DNA of 64,000 nucleotides from Isoetes taiwanensis. Its lineage: Eukaryota > Streptophyta > Lycopodiopsida > Isoetales > Isoetaceae. Position numbers and translations under genes: made by a program. The notes beneath the pieces were generated by a model. It saw only the letters and a program-made list of their open reading frames with translations. It did no database searches and had not been told where the DNA came from. Shown here one piece after another: positions 42,626 to 53,590 of this stretch (position 1 is its first letter; each line of letters starts with the position of its first letter). Location: the NCBI GenBank assembly GCA_021234155.1, contig JAJEKV010000027.1, forward strand, positions 6,756,623 to 6,820,622, in the 5' to 3' direction.

Positions 42626-44455
42626 ATGGTTAGGAAAGAAGTGATGGGCATCAGATTGGTTGCCACCTTTTTCTTTATGATCTTGGTTTATCAAGTGGCA
42701 GCACAGAGTGATATAGAGTGCCTCAAGGAATTCAAGAACTCAGTCAGCGATCCTGAAGGAGCACTTTCGGATTGGGATTTTCACAACTCCTCTGCTGCTA
42801 TCTGTAATTGGAATGGCGTAGAATGCTTGCATCCTTCAGAAAATAAAGCATATGCTCTTAGCCTCTCATCACGAAGCCTCGTCGGTTCTTTTCCTCAGGG
42901 TTTGGAGAAGTGCACCAGCCTAACAAGCTTGGATCTTTCTTCAAATTCTTTTACAGGGCCTATACCCTCTAATATATCTACAGTGCTACCATACCTGGTC
43001 AAGTTGGATCTTTCACATAACAGCTTACAGGGTAATATCCCAGGTAATTTAGGCAACTGTTCGTATCTTAATATCCTCCACCTGGATCATAATCAGTTAA
43101 CAGGCTCCCTACCGGGAGAGATTGGACTCCTCAGCAGGCTCAGTGATTTTGACGTATCTTATAATAAACTTTCCGGTGAAATTCCATACACATTCACCAA
43201 CAGGAATTTTGCTTACAAGAATGTGCCAGCATCATCATTTGCTGGTAATGATTTGTGTGGAGCACCTCTCAAAAGCTGTGGGTCATCAAAACCAAGCACT
43301 GGTTTAATTGTAGGTGTCGTCGTTGGTGGCACTGTGGCTCTGGTTGCTATTGCTGGCATCTTGGCATGGTATTTTACCAAGCAGCATCGCCAACAAAAAG
43401 GTCAGGTTCTTGGAGATGATAATACATGGGCTATGAAAATAAAAGCTCCTCGATCTATTACAGTTTCGATGTTTGAAAAGCCACTCGTGAAGATTAAGTT
43501 TTCAGACCTAATGGGAGCTACAAGTAACTTTTCAAAAGACAGTATTATTGGATCTGGAAGTACAGGAACCTTTTACAAGGCTACTCTTCGGGATGGTTCC
43601 ATGTTGGCAATCAAGAGGCTTCGTATATCACTGAAGGGTGATCAGCACTTCAAATCTGAGATGGATGGCTTGGGGAAGGTAAGACATCAAAATCTTGTCC
43701 CACTTTTAGGCTACTGCGTTGCTGGCCCAGAAAGACTCCTTATATATAAACACATGATTAATGGTACCCTTTACCATTGGCTTTATGAAGTGGATGGTGA
43801 ATCTAGGTTAGACTGGCCAACAAGGTTGAGGATTGCTCTTGGCGCTGCTCGTGGTCTTGCTTGGTTGCATCATAGTTGTAAGCCTCGCATTATTCACAGA
43901 AATTTCAGCCCTCATAGCATTCTTTTAGACGAGGACTTTGATGCCAGGATCATAGACTTTGGCATCTCCAGGATAGCCGATACATCCTCTACTCATGTGA
44001 ATATTATTTCAAATGGTGTATTTGATGATGCTGGACATGTTCCACCTGAGTATTCTAGAACAGCAGTTTCCACCACTAAAGGAGATGTTTACAGCTTTGG
44101 AGTAGTACTTCTGGAGCTCGTGACAGGCCAAAAACCCCGGGATGTTAACGTAGGGAACTTTCGGGGCAATTTGGTAGAGTGGGCAGGATTGCTCTATAGT
44201 AGTAATCGAAGTTTGGATGCAGTGGAGAGAACTTTAGTGGGAGCAGGGGTGGATGATGAGTTACGTCAGTTTGTGAAGTTGGCCTGTTCATGTGTTGTAG
44301 TATTTCCAAAGGACCGCCCATCTATGTATGAAATATTCCAGGTTCTTAGGGCCCTTGGGGAGAAATATAATTTAACTGATTATGATGATGAACTCCCTGT
44401 AGAGCTTGGTGATGGCGATTCTGCAAATTCCTCCAGGCGAAATGGACAATCATGA
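42626..44455 (+). CDS. LRR receptor-like pseudokinase, BIR type, 609 aa
   Basis: The start is ATG 42626; a longer frame upstream needs GTG, and the ATG at 42618 is closed by TGA. Residues 1-27 form a signal peptide, 28-67 the Cys-capped LRR N-terminal domain (CNWNGVEC), 77-190 about five LRRs, 227-249 a transmembrane helix and about 305-580 a kinase-like domain. Key features are the loop GSGSTGTFYKA, Lys330 in MLAIKRL, HRN (424-426) in place of HRD, DFG (444-446) and PPE for APE. Loss of the catalytic Asp and the overall layout match BAK1-interacting receptors of the BIR2/BIR3 kind, which hold co-receptors such as BAK1/SERKs inactive at the plasma membrane and are mostly catalytically dead. 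The coding region is intronless and intact. Confidence 0.9.
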   Translation: MVRKEVMGIRLVATFFFMILVYQVAAQSDIECLKEFKNSVSDPEGALSDWDFHNSSAAICNWNGVECLHPSENKAYALSLSSRSLVGSFPQGLEKCTSLTSLDLSSNSFTGPIPSNISTVLPYLVKLDLSHNSLQGNIPGNLGNCSYLNILHLDHNQLTGSLPGEIGLLSRLSDFDVSYNKLSGEIPYTFTNRNFAYKNVPASSFAGNDLCGAPLKSCGSSKPSTGLIVGVVVGGTVALVAIAGILAWYFTKQHRQQKGQVLGDDNTWAMKIKAPRSITVSMFEKPLVKIKFSDLMGATSNFSKDSIIGSGSTGTFYKATLRDGSMLAIKRLRISLKGDQHFKSEMDGLGKVRHQNLVPLLGYCVAGPERLLIYKHMINGTLYHWLYEVDGESRLDWPTRLRIALGAARGLAWLHHSCKPRIIHRNFSPHSILLDEDFDARIIDFGISRIADTSSTHVNIISNGVFDDAGHVPPEYSRTAVSTTKGDVYSFGVVLLELVTGQKPRDVNVGNFRGNLVEWAGLLYSSNRSLDAVERTLVGAGVDDELRQFVKLACSCVVVFPKDRPSMYEIFQVLRALGEKYNLTDYDDELPVELGDGDSANSSRRNGQS

Positions 44456-46036
44456 AGAAAGTGGGTTTGATAAAATAGTGATATGCATGCACTGATTGTC
44501 CAGCCAGATTGTATTGATTGGATTAAAAGGCCAATTCTGTGCCTTTGTAGTGTCCTTTCTGCCTCTTGTGTATATCTTATCTCAGGGGCAAATTTTCTCA
44601 TGTTTATATTCTGTCTTTCATTTGTTTTTTATGGAGGGCAAGGTCCGCTGCACCAAATAATTCCATGGCATATCTATGTTGCATATTAAACATGTTTGGG
44701 TTATGGTTTTTTAAATGGTATTGAACATATTTGTTTAACTTGGATATCTGTTTGCAAATGGTTTTCTGAGAATTGCAGGTGCTGAACAAATGTATTTGTA
44801 CAAATAAGGTACTTTTCCACTGTTTTAGTTATTTTATGACACTTCATTTAATGGAGCTTCTGATATGTTTGTCATTGCTGCAAATGCATTAGGTAGGATC
44901 TTTTCTTTTTTCGTTGCTCTGGGAATCTTTCTGACCCTTATGTAATATTTTGGACGTATTCTAAAGTATAGCATGTGACAAACGCATGTTGGAAGATTGG
45001 AAGTTTTAAGCTTTAACCATAAAATATTCATTGTTTGAGTTTCCTGCCATTTCAAGCATTACGTGTAAATTGGCATTTTTTGAGTTCTTGGGCGGTAGCA
45101 GGTCCCTGAAAATAAGATATCATTGTGGCACTGACTTTTAAGTGTCCATGGCATAAATTGGAAGATTGACGGTTGAAATGTTTGCACTTCCTAGTTTTTC
45201 CAATCTGAAACAGTGTGGTTTACTCCTTGTAGAATTATTAAGAAACAAGAACAGGAGTTGGCACCTGAACAAAAGAAGGCGGTGTTTTTTATCTTGAAGT
45301 CTTCAATTTTGCTTGAGGTCAAATGGCAAGAAATCGAAGGTGCATATAATTTTGCAAGGGTTTAAAATTAAATAGTTATATGGGTTGTCACTTTCTAATT
45401 TCTAGGTTGTGGGCAATTTGTCATTTCCAAGCTTTTCTTTTGATAGTGACAAAGACGCTGGTTGAAAAATCATAATGGGGTGAAATGATATTCGTGCAAC
45501 AATAATAATGTACACTTAAGAAATAAGCAACTTAGGAATGCATCAGTACTCCAAACTGAAATATGACAAGAGAGCATATTATGGCTCCGAAGTGATATAG
45601 TGTGCTAATTTCGTTTTGGGTTGGGGGAGGGTTTTCAGGCAGTGGTTTGGACTATGATTTTCGTATAGTATTGTATGAAAAACGGTATAATTTGCCATGT
45701 GAGAGGAGCTTTGATGGTTATTGCTATTTTGGGTGCTTGGCAATTGCCTATTTTCATGGTCTTTCTTGGTTTCCTTGGCATGGTTGGAAAAAGGGAAGAA
45801 GCGAATTTCATGGGCGTGGATAAGAAGTGACGGTGGTTTCTATTTGGAGCCACGGTTTTTAGATTACGGCGGGGAGCTCTGTGCATGCAACGAGTTAGGC
45901 TTGAATCTGCCGGTTCGCCATGGATATGCTAGCGTTCGCCTAAACTACGGAAGCAGTTGAAGTGAAAGGGATCTTAGAGCAGATACGGTTGCTATGGATA
46001 ATAAAGATCCTCTGTTTGACCGAAAGGGATCTTGAA
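44456..46036. other. Receptor 3' flank; no further gene
   Basis: The 3' flank of the receptor gene is AT-rich. No supported coding region until the VQ gene. Confidence 0.45.
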
Positions 46037-46714
46037 ATGATCATGCATACGTTTTATGGATTCGCCAAGAATTTCAGCTACATCTTGGCCGAATTGTCCA
46101 ATGGACGGTTTCTGAATAATCCAAGTGGCGGGGCGCCAAAGATTGGAAAAAAAAGAGCCAGAGAATGAAGAAAGCCGCCTACAACTGTCCTTGAAGCGGA
46201 TAGTGCAAATTTTAGATCCATGGTACAGCATCTGACCGGAATTCCTGCCCCCCCTCTTCTTTCCCATGGGCTAGAATATTTTGGTACATCAGGGTCGTTT
46301 GGGGGAGTACTTGCTCCATCTTATGGCAGATCAAACGTGGGTTTTAGCCGAACGATGAACGCTTCTTCAAATTTTGGCCTATTTTCCGCCCAGATGGAAG
46401 ATTCATTACCCAGCTCTTTCTCTGATGGAAATTTAGGTGCAAAAAACAGAGTTTCAGGTTTTCAGGATTTGGGCATGGGATCCATTCGTCGATCTTCTTT
46501 AGATGATCTAGAATACTCCGATCTAGCAACTCTTTTGTCTAACAAATCAGATTTCTGGGACAAATTGGAAGATTTAAGAGCTGATGATATTTGCAAGCTC
46601 AAAATTTCTAAGCATAATCATAGATTTGATGCAGACGAAGTAGAACAGGAGAATCAGAACAGCATGGCAGGGATTGTTGATTCATGGCTGAGTCACAGTG
46701 ATCAATCCACATAA
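46037..46714 (+). pseudogene. VQ-motif protein gene with one in-frame stop
   Basis: From ATG 46037 the frame reads MIMHTFYGFAKNFSYILAEL...KKRARE, then TGA (46166-46168), then in the same frame RKPPTTVLEADSANF and RSMVQHLTGIPAPP. The VQ core F-RSM-VQ-HLTG and the preceding basic stretch plus PTTVL are hallmarks of plant VQ proteins, nuclear partners of WRKY factors and MAP kinases. A Ser codon (TCA) would be expected at the TGA, so a single C-to-G change explains the break. The rest is Ser-rich and acidic and ends DSWLSHSDQST. An internal start at 46220 would remove the motif's Phe. It is a recent pseudogene, a polymorphic null or a sequencing error. Confidence 0.75.
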
Positions 46715-47372
46715 AGTGTTGGTACAAGTGAAAACATGTGATCTGAAATCCCCTTTTTTTATTGTTCTATTCAAATATATTCCTATATACTTTGCCCAAT
46801 TCGTTTTGGGTTGGCAGAAGGCATACTATGGCAAGAGTTATTTTGCTTCTTTTTTTTTTTTTTTTTGATCATAGGTTCGTTCTGCACCATTGACATTGGC
46901 ATCCATTTTTCTCTCAAAATTCTAATGGCCATTGATCTGGCACAATGCCAGGAATATTCTTCACATCGATGGCTTGCAATGAAAGATGAACCAAACGCTA
47001 TAATACATGGAAAAAACGAATATTAAACAAGGAAAAATATGTTCATATACATGGCAGCTTCATGTCTTGATGAGCTTTGCATGTCGATGGATCAAGCATT
47101 ATTCTATAGCACGTCTTATGTCTTGATGTTAGAAATGAATCAACAAAGATACTTTGAAGCATGTATTTTCTTCTCACTTTGCGACAGAATTACATATCAT
47201 ATTCTAGATAGAAGATCTTTATAAAGCATGAATTCTTTAATTGGAGAGAACAACACAATTTTGAGAAATTTGAGGATAGCTAACTTGCTCAGGCTGTAGT
47301 TTTTTCGACTATTTCTTAAGCTCAAGTGTCTTCATCGCCTTTTGTTGCCAATCTAGCCAATAATTCTGGCAG
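46715..47372. other. No gene recognised
   Basis: A T-run lies near 46851-46866. No supported coding region. Confidence 0.45.
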
Positions 47373-48016
47373 TTAGACCCCTACACTCGTAGGGATCATT
47401 ACCACAAATGGCTTGTTCTCAACTGGCCAACCATAGTCTACGGTTTTGAGAGGCTGGTAGCGTGGTCTGTCATTAGGATTCGGCCTCCACTTTTTTATGC
47501 CAGCAATCTCGATATTGTTAAGCGTATGCAGTACCTTCCTTGCTATAGGCTCCCACCAAGACACAAGAACCTCTTCATAATGTGGAAGAGTAGGATCTTG
47601 TATAGGGTCCTCTTTTGCATAAGCTACCCATGCTAGACATGCATCTGCCGGCCTGATAAGCAAGAACATACCTTTCTGGACATCCCAATATGGGTCGAAT
47701 ATTTCCATCACATTTTTAGGTTTATCCTTTGCAGGTCCCACATAAGGTGGGGGAGCATTGTATTCTCAACCAATACGGATTCTGGCTCGTCAACCACATC
47801 TTGCCTCGTCTGAGGCCACAAGTTCCCGATTTCTGCATTGTCTACGGGAACTCCTCCAAGCGCACGCATTGGATCAGACCAATACGTGGTATGTCCAATA
47901 CCGGAGTCTCCAGCTTTAGATGAAATTTCGGAAGGAAAAACTTTCCTGAAGGTGCAGCCAGGATATGTTGGTCGATTTGAATGTAAGCAAAGGGCAATAG
48001 ACATCAGAACGTTCAC
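47373..48016 (-). pseudogene. Unidentified protein fragment, one frameshift
   Basis: The minus strand has two overlapping frames that join by a one-base shift near 47725: TYWSDPMRALGGVPVDNAEI, GNLWPQTRQDVVDEPESVLV, then GPAKDKPKNVMEIFDPYWDV, MFLLIRPADACLAWVAYAKE, VLVSWWEPIARKVLHTLNNI and KWRPNPNDRPRYQPLKTVDY. The composition is protein-like (Trp- and Pro-rich) but the family is not recognised. It is head-to-head with the methylase-like locus at 48062, so it may belong to the same kind of mobile or repetitive gene. Confidence 0.35.
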
Positions 48017-48061
48017 GCTTATGCGTTGAGAAACATTGTCTTATGTAATAGTATTATAGAC

Positions 48062-48977
48062 ATGTATTTTGCCAATTTCGGTGAGCTTGTCAGCACATTT
48101 CCTGAATTGTCAGAGCAGCGGCTTCTTGATATCACAGATTTCGACTTTGAATACATCAAGGCTAATTATAACAAGGACCAAGTTTAGAGTAATCTCCTAG
48201 GTCTTTTCTTGAAGCAATTAGGTCTATTCTTAAGCCTGAAGAAGCCAAGAAGTTGAAAGAGAAAAGAAACACCATCCTCAGAGTGATTAAGCACGGAATC
48301 CCTGTATCAGTACCTATAGTTAAAAATGCTACTACGGTGCTCATTGACATGAGGAGCTTCACTAAAGTCTGGGAGGTGAAGAAACGTCTAGACCTGTTTA
48401 GCAGGATTGCTATCATGACAACTGCTAAGGTGTATCATATCGTTATGTCTTTGAGGTCACCGCAATTACCTAATTGTTTATGCAGCCAAAGTCAGGTGCA
48501 AGGTAGTTCACATATTTCAGTTGGGGCTTATGAAAAAAAAGCTTGGGTAAGCAAAAAGATGATTAAGGAGTTCCAGTACTATGTTACATATGTGCTTGTT
48601 AGCAGAAGCGAGGTTTGCGTTAATCCGTTGCAGCCTAACTCCGATTGAGGCAGGTGACCAACGCCCCAAAAAGCACTCCCATCCCAAAGCATGTAATTGC
48701 AGGCAACGAGGAACATGATAATAAATCCAAAAAAAATATATATATGATGTACTTCACTGGCAAGCCTAAGTTTTCTTGGGCTAACATCGATGGAGATTTT
48801 GTTCTAAGGAATTGGACAAAGACACCTTATACCTACCATATGGTAAAGAAGATAGTTCCTATTGATGGAATAGTTCTTGATTTTTTTCCCGTAGGCACGG
48901 TCTCTCAGGTGGCTTTGATGCAAGGAAAACAGAGTGTGGGGATTGGCTTCTGCAACAGGACCGTTTTGCCACAATAA
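48062..48977 (+). pseudogene. DNA-methylase-like gene fragment (copy 2)
   Basis: The first part reads FANFGELVSTFPELSEQRLL, DITDFDFEYIKANYNKDQV and a stop; another frame continues LKEKRNTILRVIKHGIPVSV to a stop at 48646-48648. The last part (48650-48977) reads FSWANIDGDFVLRNWTKTPY, TYHMVKKIVPIDGIVLDFFP and VGTVSQVALMQGKQSVGIGF. The IVLDFFPVGT segment resembles the SAM-binding VLDxFxGsGT motif of N4/N6 DNA methylases, and the layout matches the end of the decayed gene at 10.1-10.25 kb. Frameshifts and stops mark it as a pseudogene. Confidence 0.4.
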
Positions 48978-49019
48978 AGCTTTAAAAATCTAGTTAGCTG
49001 CCCAGCCTTGATTTGTAAC

Positions 49020-49020
<1 letters not shown>

Positions 49021-49055
<35 letters not shown>

Positions 49056-49086
49056 GTAGGTAGGTAGGTAGGTAGGTAGGTAGGTA
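49021..49086 (+). repeat. Compound microsatellite (TAGA)n(TAGG)n at a LINE 3' end
   Basis: About eight TAGA units pass into about eight TAGG units and end directly at TAGATTTTTAACATTCACG, the 3' end of a second-family LINE on the minus strand. On that strand the array would read as a CTAC/CTAT tail. Confidence 0.9.
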
Positions 49087-49128
49087 GATTTTTAACATTC
49101 ACGAAGACCAATTAACCATGGGACCCAA
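49087..49128 (-). mobile_element. LINE second family, 3'-end fragment only
   Basis: About 40 nt (CACGAAGACCAATTAACCATG-GGACCCAAAC) match the 3' ends at 49210-49250 and 62620-62665. The fragment is too short to carry coding sequence. Confidence 0.55.
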
Positions 49129-49198
49129 ACAACAGACGGGCAGGAAAACCCAAACTCGAAACTAATAACATATGGAAGTAAAGATAATGGAATAGAAT

Positions 49199-50110
49199 AG
49201 AATAGATTTTTTAGCGTCCACGGAGACCGATTGGCCTATGGGACCCAAACAAAAGAGAGCGACAAGCGTATTCTTGTGGGATTAACCCCGTAGAAGGGTT
49301 TTTGAGGAAAAACCTTAGCGATAATAAGTATCTTTGGCACAACTTGTACAATTGTATAGGATAGTTCGGAGGACACAACCGGTCCGTGCATCCATAACCT
49401 CACGGGGTATGACCCCAACAAACCCAGCGCCTTGGTATTCAATAACTCATGCAGCGGTTGACCGGGCACTAGTAATCGAACATCTTTGCTCTCGGATATG
49501 GACAAAGCGCCGGGCGGATCGGAGGGCATGACATTCATCCTCAATGGCACCACGGGTAGCAACAGCAAAGCCTTTGCTCCCGTGCTTCCCGAGGCCAACC
49601 TCCCCGTCTCAATGCGGAGGCGATGTGCACCATCATGAATGGAAGCTATAAGTCTGGCAGCTTACACGCATGGGCAGCTGGGTATACAAATCTTGGTGTG
49701 GGCCTCTCGTGAGCCTAGGATTGACTTCTTTTCTTGATAGTGTGCCGCCCGACTTAACGCATCCGAGCATCTGCATAAGGAAAGTAACATCTAGGTACCG
49801 CTTAAGTGCCTTGTGATCTTTCTTTGTCCTTACATGCACGCATCTGTTTGCCTGTACACCCCAGCGTGAGAATCACTGAGCTTGCTTGTCCTTCCAGCAG
49901 CCCATCACCATGACCAAAGCAAGGTTGGGCAAACGTGCATCACCCATAGCGACCACCTTCTGGAAGTAAATGATATGGCGTTCCAATGCAGCCCGTTAAA
50001 GGGATAGAAAACCTGTCTCCTGGAGTAGGATCTGGTATGCAACTGTGGACTTTACCCCAAGGGCTCGTGCCAAGAAGGCTTTCTGAATGCTAGTAATGGA
50101 GCAGTGGTAG
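49199..50110 (-). mobile_element. LINE second family, copy C, degraded ORF2 3' part
   Basis: Reading from 50110 leftwards: QKAFLARALGVKSTVAYQIL, LQETGFLSL, stop, RAALERHIIYFQKVVAMGDA, RLPNLALVM, then CVHVRTKKDHKALKRYLDVT. This parallels copy D at 63.5-63.2 kb almost residue for residue and resembles the region after the RT of LINE ORF2. Further on a zinc-finger-like GAIEDECHALRS is readable. The 3' end (minus strand) runs into ATTCT repeats (49190-49206). Confidence 0.65.
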
Positions 50111-50559
50111 GACTTGTGTTAATATGTTAGCTGTAAGACTTGTGTTAATATTTGGACAACCAGGAGGAGTGGCCTGTAAAATTTCATGTCCACGGAATTG
50201 GCTTCCCACTTTCCATTCTGGATTGTAATGATATGCCACGTGGCAACACTAATGAAGCCTCAAGAGAATATGTTGTCCTTTTCGGGTTGCCCTTTTTGGA
50301 AATCCCTTGTTTGTGTATTGGATGGGGGTATATTTTAGGAATACTTTTTATTGGCCAATGAGATGCTTTCTTTTGAGACATTCAATGTCAAAATACTCAA
50401 CAACATGTGATTGAACAAACATATATAGTGAGAATATTTGATGTCAAAATACTCGACAATAGGATGATTGGATACCTCTTACTCATTCTCTAGCAAACCC
50501 TGGATGGGAGCATGAACAATCATTTGCAATTGGTCGTTCGTCTGCAACTGGCAATTTTT
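50111..50559. other. No gene recognised
   Basis: No supported coding region. GATGTCAAAATACTC occurs twice near 50384-50455. Confidence 0.4.
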
Positions 50560-50800
50560 GTTTCGCGGTGGCTACTGGAAGCTAGTGAGAGCTGTGCTGC
50601 TGCTACTTCTTGGCGGAATACTCCATGTCCTCCAAGTGCAGTCTAGTTATAATGTTCTTGCCCTTTTCAATATAATAATTATAACATTGGTACCAGGAAG
50701 ATGTCAACCAAGGCAAGCTTACTACCCCAACTCAAGAACCTTATCTTCTTTAACTTCTTCTTCTTTGCACGTAATAATGGAACCATGACCCTGGATGGAC
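50560..50800 (+). pseudogene. F-box gene internal fragment, strongly diverged
   Basis: GATGTCAACCAAGGCAAGC...CTACCCCAACTCAAGAACCTTA...AATAATGGAACCATGA matches the F-box gene around 29861-29950. Weaker similarity extends back to GGCGGAATACTCCATGTC. It is out of frame in parts and more divergent than the 36.2-kb copy. Confidence 0.65.
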
Positions 50801-51176
50801 ACATGTTTGCAGTGACTGGTTGCACTGACCTCCTGTTTGCTTTTAGATTGATATGCTTTGTTTTTTATGGTGCCATAGATTATGGTAGACTAGAGCTTGC
50901 TCTATGCACTGTCTACCGTTATGAAGATGGTGTAAAGGTGATGGTGGCATCATGTTTTGTTTTGTTTTGTTTGTTCCTTTTTTTGTGATCATATTGTATG
51001 GTGTTGGTAAGGCGAAGGCACCAACACCACTTCATGTTGCTGTGGGTGGATCCTGGTATGTGTTATTCATTGTGTATGATCCTTGATTCTTAGATGGTGA
51101 CTTGTTTGTTTTTTGCATTGTATAATATAGAATAGTCCAAATTCAAATTTTGGAGTCGATTTAAATATATTTTGTA
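50801..51176. other. No gene recognised
   Basis: A short frame (50701-50988) runs out of the F-box fragment into unrelated sequence. Nothing else seen. Confidence 0.4.
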
Positions 51177-51212
51177 CTAGTAACAGTGCCCATCGTTGCT
51201 GGGCATATGTTG
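51177..51212 (-). mobile_element. Helitron-type 3' terminus, copy 3
   Basis: On the minus strand TGCCCAGC-AAC-GATGGGCA (51187-51205, one mismatch) is followed by CTGTTA and CTAG (51177-51180), then T. The 30-odd bases align with the other two termini. The element body would lie to the right and may include the Ty3/gypsy piece. Confidence 0.6.
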
Positions 51213-51359
51213 AGGATTTGTAAATGATAAGATAGCAATGATACTGAGGTGCCGCTCATCACTCTGTACATTATCCTTTCATTCAGTCTCTTCCAATTTG
51301 CCCCTCTCTTAGAAGCCTCTGCATTCATGTTCCTGAGCCTAGAACAGCTTGATGCATTG

Positions 51360-53590
51360 ACAAAGTTTCTTAATGTCTTCCATCCTCACTTTGTGGATGT
51401 CTTCTTCCTTGATTATGATTTGGTGATAACTGGATCTCGAATCGATTTTGGAGAAGACTTTAACACCTTGGAGCTGATCCATCAAATCATCTGCTCTGGG
51501 TAAGATATGCTTATTCTTAATGGTATGCTTGTTTAATTGACGATGGTCAATACACATTCTCAAGCTTCCATCCTTTCACTTGACAAATAAGATATGTGCC
51601 CCAAACAAAGAGACACTAAGTCTTATGAACCCTAGGTCCAATAGCTCCTGCAATAGTTGCTTCTTCAGCTCCATTAGTTCGTGGCCTGTCATTTTATACG
51701 ATGCCTTACTTGTGGGCTTTGTACCTGGCTATACTGCTATCTCACATTCTACTCCTCTATAAGAAGGAAGTTCCTTGATCTTGTAAATAATAGATCGTGA
51801 AACTCCTTTATTAGCTTGGCCACTTGCTTGGGTAGCTTGCTCAAAGTTTTCTTTTTTTTATCTTCCGGTGCCTCTTCCTCCGAGAGTTCCAACTTGAAGA
51901 TATACGATACCTCTTCTCCCTTGATACTTACGTAATTTCTTACTAGACATGCATTGCATTATTAGAATGACCTTTTTACCTGCTATCTCAATGATCTTTC
52001 CGTTTGGTACTGCCAATGTTACTTTTTTGTTTCGCACAATCGATCATTGCCTTTGTTGGGATGAGGTACTCCGTACAAATGATGAGGTCGTATTTGCCTA
52101 TATTCATTATTTTTGCGCCCGTCCCAGCATTGACCCTAGCAAGTCTATGTTGAAGTTCACCCTCTCGCACGCAGTGTGTCTGATTGCCCCACTTGCTAGC
52201 ACAACTGATCTGGGCTTTGACTTCAATGTTTTTAACTTGAGCATTTCTGGCATTCTCGGAGAAGCAAAGTTATGGGTGCTTCCCGTGTCTATGAGAACTA
52301 TGAAGGACTTGGCCGCTATTTTGCCAATGGTGGATATCACCTGGTACTGGCTTTCCATATTTTCTGGTGTCAATTGCAGCAAGGATATGACACTCACCAT
52401 GGATATAATCAGGGGTTTCGTCATCGTCGTCGTTCTCGAGTGGGGGTTTCCATCCTCCCATCTCTGTGAGGGCCGCGTTCATTACAAAGAGATAAGTGTG
52501 TGTTCAATGTCTGGGCTGGAAACATTGGAAGCACAATTGTTTTTCAAAATATTCTTGCTGCTTCTCTTTTGGGATTAAGTTGAGGAATTGCTTCACTGCT
52601 TTGGAGTAATTGGAACCTCCTCCCTGTGCTTTGTCTTTGAAGCTCACATGTTTTTTATTATATTGCTTTCCATAGTTGGTATTATATGGACTTCTGGCAA
52701 GTGCCGGATTGGTTGCTTTGGGATTATACCCTCCCGAACTCTTTCCTTTGTTATTTTGGTACTGCTTTTAATCACTATCCTAATCACCTCATTAAGGCCT
52801 TCAATATAGCCTTTTACTGCATGCCTCTCACTCAACTTCGACACATATAGCATCAGCCTCATCAATTCCTCCGTGTATTTTTGCATGGGCTTATTTCCCT
52901 GCTCCAACTTGTAAAGGCCTGCATCATGTGGCACTTATGCTCCCTTGGCACATAGTGGCATTTGAATGCCTTAGCGAACTTGCTCTGCTTAGCCCATGGG
53001 GCCTTCCACCAAATTCCTGCTGCACCTTTCAAGTTAGTTGTTGCTACTCTGCCCTTATCCTTGTCATTCATATTCTCTCATTTCATCTAACCATGCTTCG
53101 GTTTCCATTCCGGACCTGCTGTGGCCCAAAAACTGCTCAAGTTATCGGGCTTCTCAAACATTGCTTAGGGCAGAGTCCATCTTTTTTTGATAGTCGGACC
53201 CTTTTTATTCCGTGTTGGCGTTCATGTTCCCTTTCTACTTCCTCCTTGGATTCTGTATCCGAGTCCGAGCTTTCCAAAGAGTCAGAGCTTGGAGATCTGC
53301 ATCTCCTCCTCTTCTCCCCCTTCCCTTTATGTTGAGGGGGTGTTTGAGGCAGTTGGACATTTTGATCCTGCCCATTCGCCGCCCTTCTGCCAGGATGACT
53401 TCTATTTCTTGGAGGTCCGACCTCATTTGGGACATTTTCTCCTCTGCTGACATCATTTCAAACTCTTCGTATAGGTCCCTTGGCAAGTGTTGCCTTGGCG
53501 GGGTTTCTTCGGCATGTCGGTGCCTATGGGGTTTCGTAGTCATTGCTACTCTTGCTGCGCGCATTTCATATTATCACATATGTTATTAGT
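51360..53590 (-). mobile_element. Ty3/gypsy retrotransposon, gag to partial RT, degraded
   Basis: From right to left on the minus strand: an N-terminal gag region (about 53564-53235), the gag core (VATTNLKGAAGIWWKAPWAK, FAKAFKCHYVP, LEQGNKPMQKYTEELMRLML), a pepsin-like protease segment (FIVLIDTGSTHNFAS, about 52330-52290) and reverse transcriptase ([50 protein letters not shown]). It stops near 51370, before the RT catalytic box, and integrase is missing. Frames change several times and stops are present. No LTR or primer-binding site was identified. It lies next to a Helitron-type terminus, so it may be captured or truncated. Confidence 0.85.

Noticed and set aside
48905-49111. Minus-strand frame with YLPTYLPTYLSIYLS repeats
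   Set aside because: It is only a translation of the TAGA/TAGG microsatellite.
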